Shown here piece by piece: positions 59,351 to 64,000 of a DNA stretch of 64,000 bases (position 1 is its first letter; every line of letters begins with the position of its first letter). A program made the position numbers and the translations under genes. The notes beneath the pieces are model-generated. The model searched no databases and was not told where the DNA came from. It saw only the letters and a list, made by a program, of their open reading frames with translations. This stretch comes from Moesziomyces globuligerus (Eukaryota; Basidiomycota; Ustilaginomycetes; Ustilaginales; Ustilaginaceae). The stretch lies in NCBI GenBank assembly GCA_030849465.1, contig JARVLF010000020.1:186001-250000 (forward strand), written 5' to 3'.

Positions 59351-60255
59351 GATGCTGATCGAGGTCTGGGTGGCTCTTTCCTGCGGTGTCTAGGTCGCGA
59401 CAGTGGGTGTCGATCAAGTCGAGATGCGGGGCGCCATGCCGCTGGGGTAGTTTGAGAGTTGTCGACCTCTCGCTGCCCCACGAGTCCGGGAGGATTGGAC
59501 TCGGACGATGGTGATGCTGGCACCTGCTGTCTCTACTTCCGCAATCGAGGGTGGTGTGGGTCAGGTAATGATCGTGAGATGAGACGACAAGCTGGCAGCC
59601 CGTGATGGCAGATACCATGGGACCTCTGCTGTATCCACGGTTGTGCATGTTCCGAGTTCCATGCATGGCAGTCTGGGAAATGACGGAGAGCCGTTACGAG
59701 CGACAAATTTCCTAATCTTTAGAGAGGTCCACGAAGGGACGTGTTTCGTGCGAATGGAAGAAACAGCACCCTTTCGCGGCTGCATGGCCAAAAAATGCAC
59801 CAGGGCAACGTTATGCTTTTTTGAGTCCGACATCCGAGCGCGCGCAGGTCGTGTGCAAGAAGTCATACAGGCTGCTGCTCGCACCGACTTCGCCGACTTC
59901 GGTGACTATTCGCAACCTATTCGACAATTGCCCTTCGTCCGCGGCCACGGAAGCATCAGAGCGCCTGCTGAGGATCGACTCGGCGCTCCTTTGCTTCACT
60001 GGGAGAGACGGCGCACTTGTAGCCCCTACTTACGACTGCTCTGGCTCTGCCAAAGACCCCGACACGCAACTTTGCAGGGCTGATTGTCAGCTCAGCCCTC
60101 GGAACATCCGAAGCCTCTGCGATGCGCCTCGAACTTCAGCCAAAATCCCGCCCATAAAGCTTTGAGTCCCTGCCGACCGAGGCGTAGACTGCAGACGTCC
60201 TGCTCACACCGCTGAGATCTAGAGAGCGGCAGCTAGTCACGGGCGCCTTTGCCCG
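59351..60255. promoter_or_regulatory. Divergent region between PABA synthase and the PPR-like gene
   Basis: About 900 bases with both promoters. No TATA box or repeat stands out and no gene is supported. Confidence 0.4.
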
Positions 60256-63200
60256 ATGCTGCGGTCTCGTGTTGGCCGTCTGTATCGAGGCGCAGGCAAA
60301 GCATCATCACCTGCATCTGGGCTCTCGGGTAGCAACCCCGGCTACGCCGCGCCTCGGAGAGCCCGACCCAGTTCGCCGCCCACATCCTCGACCTTTCTCG
60401 CTCGACTTGCCTCCAGTATCTCAGCAGCGGCATTTCGCTCCGAGTCATTCTTCAATGCGTCCCAGCCTGATTTGCGGCATGGGCTATCGCGAAGTCCCGC
60501 GCGAGGCAATCACACCCAGCAATTGCAGTCCGAACGCTACCTCCCGCCGCTGCTCGATAACACTACAGTCGTCCACAACTACAAACAGCAGGCGCTCTGC
60601 ATTGCCATCAAAAACCTCGACGCAGACTACTCGTGGAAACTCTACCAACAGCTTGGACAGTCTAGGCACGCCTTGGATCCCGCGCTCATCGACCACCTCA
60701 TCACTCTCCAGTGCCGCAAGCCAGTCAGATCCCTCTCAGGCAGTCGGGCTGATGCGCAGGGTGCGCTGCGCCAGGTCTGCGACAGAATCTTGCAGTTGTG
60801 CAAAGACAAGACGCGCTGCCAGGTCGGCTCTTCCGCCACTTCGTCGGTCTCTGCCGACGAGCAGGGACTGTCGACACTGTCGCCTGAGCTGGCGCTTAGG
60901 CTGCTCTATCTCCTGATCGTGGAAGAAGAGCAGATCGCGGCCTCAAGGTCCGCTCACAGGCGTCCGCATCTCTCTCGAACACTGCAGACACTGTGGGCCA
61001 AGCTCGAGTCTCGTCCGGCTTTTGTTGAACAGCACATCGACATTGGACTTCGCGGTCGCTTGGCAGCGACGTGGTCACGACTCGGCTCCCTCGATGCAGC
61101 CTATCGTCAGCTCGAGACGGTCGTGCATCTATCGCGGGAATCGGGCGACAATCTTTCCGTTGATCCGCGTCCCTTTGACCAGCTTTTGATTGCTGTAGCA
61201 AGACAGGGGCCCAACTCCAAGCGCACGACCAAATATCTACCTTCGCCCATCGACAGCCCGATTTCTATGCCCGACGAGAACGACCCAATCATTCGTGCCT
61301 TGCGGCTCGCTGTCATCTCTGAAGTGCCAGTGTCCAAAGCCAACATTCACAAATGCCTCCAGGCGCTCGAATCACCGACGCTCTGGTGGCTCTTGCCGTT
61401 CGAGCTCGACACCGACAAAACACCCCGCTTGGGCTCACCAGAGATTCCAGACGACAGGTATCCCTTCAAATCCAGATGGCATCCATGGCAGACTTTGGCT
61501 CACGAAAAGGTTGTACCCCAAGATGTCCTCGACACCTTCGCCGAGCGAGTCTCGCTTGTCCTTGCACAGCGCGGTGTACTCAAGCCCGCGCTGCACATTT
61601 TGGCTGTACTTCAACCGGATCTCGCCTCCGATGCCAACAGCGCGCCGACTTCCAGGACGCCTGATCACGATTTCTTCACGGTCATTTTGGAGCAACTTGC
61701 CCGTCGCATGTCGTCCAACAACGACGCAACCGCACGCAAGTCTGTGGACGTCCACGCCAGTCTCACTTTCGACCTACGCCTTGCGGTCAAGATCTACAGT
61801 ATCGCCTACACCCAGAACGTCGATCTCGACCCACGCATCAACGAGGCAGTCATCAGGTCCTTTGCAGCCTGCCTGCCCTCGTCCGTCGTCGACATTGGCT
61901 CCGACAGAGCCCGCATCACCAAATTCAAGGCACACATTGCAGAGCGCAACCAGGCTCGCGGCAGCGCAAAGCTGCTCCAGTCCTACCTCCGCCGCTTCAC
62001 CGACATGGTCTTAGAGAAGGACCCCGACTTGAGCAAGGGATCCCTAAGCTATCCTTCGCAGGCTACCCTCCTCGGCCTTCATCTGCGAGTTCGAGATCAC
62101 TTTTTCTCCAAGCGCATCTACCAGCTCATCCGTCTGCGTGAGCCTGACCGCGAACTCTGGTCAACGGACTGCAAATCTGGCTCGCTGCAGCATGTGGCGC
62201 AGCATCCCGCATGCCGACCGGACGGCGGCACCTTTGCCTGGCTGTTCGGAGAAAGCCTCACCGCCACACCAAAACCCTACTTTGCCATCCAACTCTCGCT
62301 GGATTGGCTGGCAAGTGGCAACGTGCTACCCACAGGACTCATGGTCCTCTTCGTGCAGACTCTCCTGCGCGCAGACCTCACCGCCGAATTCCGGCGCGTG
62401 CTCCAGGAGCTGCAGCGCAGCGGCAGACCGCTCGCACCACGCCTCGCCCGGGGTCTCGTCGCTTCCCTAGCAGAGGCCGGGTATCCAGATCTCGCCCTGG
62501 AAATGGTCAATACTGTGTCGCAAGCCGCGGCCTCAACAGCACAGCATCGATCGGCGGACGTCCCAACCGTTGGAAGCTCGCCCGAAGCCGGCTCCTCCGT
62601 TCTCATCTCCGCTCTACACCTTATGAGCCTAGCTCTGGATCGCTCCAGTAAGGCGCTGGATATAGGTGAAGTCCGACTAGTCGAGAAAGTGCTCAGCCTC
62701 TTTGACGAGTACAGGCTGGGTCTCACGCAGTATCTCCTTCGGACTCAGACGGAAGGCGATCGTGCCTTTGATTCGTCAGGGCGTGTGGCGCCGCAAGACG
62801 TCCGGGCTGCATACAATGCGGCGATGAGAGTGCGACTCGCTGCCCTGCAAAGTGCTAGCTTCGCAGACACCTCGGATATGGAACAAGAGGAGTTCGCACG
62901 CTTGCAAGATCGGGCTTCGGTTTATCGCCACGTGGAAGCCCTCTTTGAAGAGATGACTGCACAGGAGGTCGAGCCTGACATCCACTCCTGGACGTTGCGC
63001 ATCACCGCTAGCCTGTACGACTGTCTCGATGCGTCCTCTCATGGTGATCGAGTCATCCGTCTGCGCCGCACCCTCGAGCTGTACGAGCACACTTTGCACC
63101 AGACGTTCCGAGCAGATGCTCCAGGATCATCTCGGGAACATGCTCCGCAGACCATCGATCCCATCGTGGTGACTGCCCTGATCCATGCATGCCGTCGGTG

Positions 63201-63420
63201 CAGCGACCTCGATGCAGGTCTGCGCGTGTACGAGACGAGTACGGGACAGATCGGCTTCGACCAAAACGTCGAGGAAGCGAAGCTCTTGCTGCTGGCTGCC
63301 TTGGGTCGGCGCGGCGAGTGGCAGCGCGAGCTCGACAGACTCGAGTACGCAGATGGCCACGCATTCAGACTCTCGCAGCAACTATCGAAGCAGCTGCAGG
63401 CGCTTGCAGCCTCCACGTGA
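60256..63420 (+). CDS. Large PPR-like protein, probably mitochondrial
   Basis: A 1054-residue intronless protein. The first 20 residues (MLRSRVGRLYRGAGKASSPA) are basic and lack acids, like a mitochondrial presequence. The rest is helical. Segments resembling pentatricopeptide repeats include VVHNYKQQALCIAIKNLDAD, YSWKLYQQLGQSRHALDPAL, VEALFEEMTAQEVEPDIHSW and VVTALIHACRRCSDLDAGLR with LRVYETSTGQIGFDQNVEEA. PPR proteins bind and process organelle RNAs, so a role in mitochondrial RNA processing or translation is likely but the target is unknown. Repeats are degenerate, as is normal in fungi. Start chosen at the ATG that opens the presequence. Confidence 0.75.
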   Translation: MLRSRVGRLYRGAGKASSPASGLSGSNPGYAAPRRARPSSPPTSSTFLARLASSISAAAFRSESFFNASQPDLRHGLSRSPARGNHTQQLQSERYLPPLLDNTTVVHNYKQQALCIAIKNLDADYSWKLYQQLGQSRHALDPALIDHLITLQCRKPVRSLSGSRADAQGALRQVCDRILQLCKDKTRCQVGSSATSSVSADEQGLSTLSPELALRLLYLLIVEEEQIAASRSAHRRPHLSRTLQTLWAKLESRPAFVEQHIDIGLRGRLAATWSRLGSLDAAYRQLETVVHLSRESGDNLSVDPRPFDQLLIAVARQGPNSKRTTKYLPSPIDSPISMPDENDPIIRALRLAVISEVPVSKANIHKCLQALESPTLWWLLPFELDTDKTPRLGSPEIPDDRYPFKSRWHPWQTLAHEKVVPQDVLDTFAERVSLVLAQRGVLKPALHILAVLQPDLASDANSAPTSRTPDHDFFTVILEQLARRMSSNNDATARKSVDVHASLTFDLRLAVKIYSIAYTQNVDLDPRINEAVIRSFAACLPSSVVDIGSDRARITKFKAHIAERNQARGSAKLLQSYLRRFTDMVLEKDPDLSKGSLSYPSQATLLGLHLRVRDHFFSKRIYQLIRLREPDRELWSTDCKSGSLQHVAQHPACRPDGGTFAWLFGESLTATPKPYFAIQLSLDWLASGNVLPTGLMVLFVQTLLRADLTAEFRRVLQELQRSGRPLAPRLARGLVASLAEAGYPDLALEMVNTVSQAAASTAQHRSADVPTVGSSPEAGSSVLISALHLMSLALDRSSKALDIGEVRLVEKVLSLFDEYRLGLTQYLLRTQTEGDRAFDSSGRVAPQDVRAAYNAAMRVRLAALQSASFADTSDMEQEEFARLQDRASVYRHVEALFEEMTAQEVEPDIHSWTLRITASLYDCLDASSHGDRVIRLRRTLELYEHTLHQTFRADAPGSSREHAPQTIDPIVVTALIHACRRCSDLDAGLRVYETSTGQIGFDQNVEEAKLLLLAALGRRGEWQRELDRLEYADGHAFRLSQQLSKQLQALAAST

Positions 63421-64000
63421 AATCAAAGGCACATTGTCGTGCGTGCACCAATCATGTCTTGGCTTGTAAACCCGAGCCTTGGGGCGAAAATGTCCTTTGA
63501 CTCCTTTGCCCTGTGTTGCGGTGAACGCTTCAAGCGAGATGAGCGTGGGAAGGAATGAGGCCATGTGTGCGACCGGACACGATACATGGCGTCTCGGCAG
63601 CTAAGCTTAACGAATCTGGGCGAGGCTGCGGATGGGAGGCCTTTGGTGGGGGGAGCCAGATGCGCGCATGTGGCTTCACGTGGCCTGTCTACGAAGGCCG
63701 AAGAGCTTCCCGCGGTCTTGGAACGATTGATGTCTTGCGGCAAAGTGGTGGGGACCTGACTTCGTTACGATGCGAAGCTTTGATGCACGCGCTCAGCGAT
63801 TCCGTACCGAGCTGGCTCCGAGCTGCGTCCTCGAGACTTGACTGCGACACGTGGTTTCCATGACGTCCGCATGCCATCGTGATCATGTCGCACTCTCAAC
63901 CCTGGTTCATGCACCAATGGAATGATGAGCCCTCACGGTGATCCTTCAGCTTGACTGTGATTGTGTAGCTCTCGAGCAGGGTGAAAGGGACAGGCGAGCA
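63421..64000. other. Right-edge region with no supported gene
   Basis: About 580 bases after the PPR-like stop. Only short frames without domain character are present; it may be 3' UTR and flank of the next gene beyond the window. Confidence 0.4.

Noticed and set aside
1..64000. CRISPR arrays, operons, prophage or plasmid features
   Set aside because: Spliceosomal introns and eukaryotic families show nuclear fungal DNA; the repeats are microsatellites.
1..64000. Transposons
   Set aside because: No reverse transcriptase, integrase or transposase motifs were seen in any frame; only the short inverted repeat at 14.8 kb is suggestive.

Overview
This is eukaryotic nuclear DNA from a basidiomycete fungus, most likely a smut or smut-derived yeast of the Ustilaginales (Ustilago, Sporisorium or Pseudozyma type). 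Evidence: GC-rich sequence, very long mostly intronless reading frames, short GTAAGT...CAG spliceosomal introns in a few genes, long low-complexity tails on regulatory proteins, and fungal families such as a Zn2Cys6 factor, an AreA-type GATA factor, a GCK-III kinase and a bifunctional PABA synthase. The exact species cannot be named from sequence alone. I can support twenty protein-coding genes. I saw no rRNA, tRNA, CRISPR array, transposon or virus.

Layout. 0-9 kb: 3' part of an unrecognised membrane-associated protein (+), the splicing factor Saf4/CCDC130 (-), a protein with a possible OB-fold region (+), and a two-finger GATA factor (-) with a 1.5 kb upstream region. 10-19 kb: TRAPPIII subunit Trs85/TRAPPC8 (-) and a GH47 alpha-mannosidase (-), with a perfect 16-bp inverted repeat between them. 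19-31 kb: a Zn2Cys6 regulator (-), a 3.4 kb region without genes, and a large unrecognised protein (-). 31-39 kb: the ER cargo receptor Surf4/Erv29 (-, one intron), an Oac1-type mitochondrial carrier (-), and a three-exon Ste20/GCK-III kinase (+). 39-49 kb: COG2 (-), 3-ketodihydrosphingosine reductase (+, five exons), La protein (-), a small one-TM protein (+), and a cyclophilin with two plausible starts (-). 51-63.4 kb: an Avo2-like ankyrin protein (+), an indoleamine 2,3-dioxygenase-family protein with a presequence-like N-terminus (+), PABA synthase (-), and a PPR-like mitochondrial protein (+).

The genes are independent eukaryotic units in tandem, convergent and divergent order, not operons. 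Two loose themes are visible. Several genes serve the secretory pathway (TRAPPC8, GH47 mannosidase, Surf4, COG2, with ketosphinganine reductase in ER lipid synthesis). Two convergent neighbours touch chorismate/tryptophan metabolism (PABA synthase and IDO). I did not find a convincing new multi-gene system. The best leads are the possible OB-fold protein, the GATA factor that pairs an AreA-type N-terminal domain with two fingers, the dual-start cyclophilin, the IDO with a presequence, the inverted repeat near 14.8 kb, and the gene-free region upstream of the Zn2Cys6 factor with its GATAAG sites.
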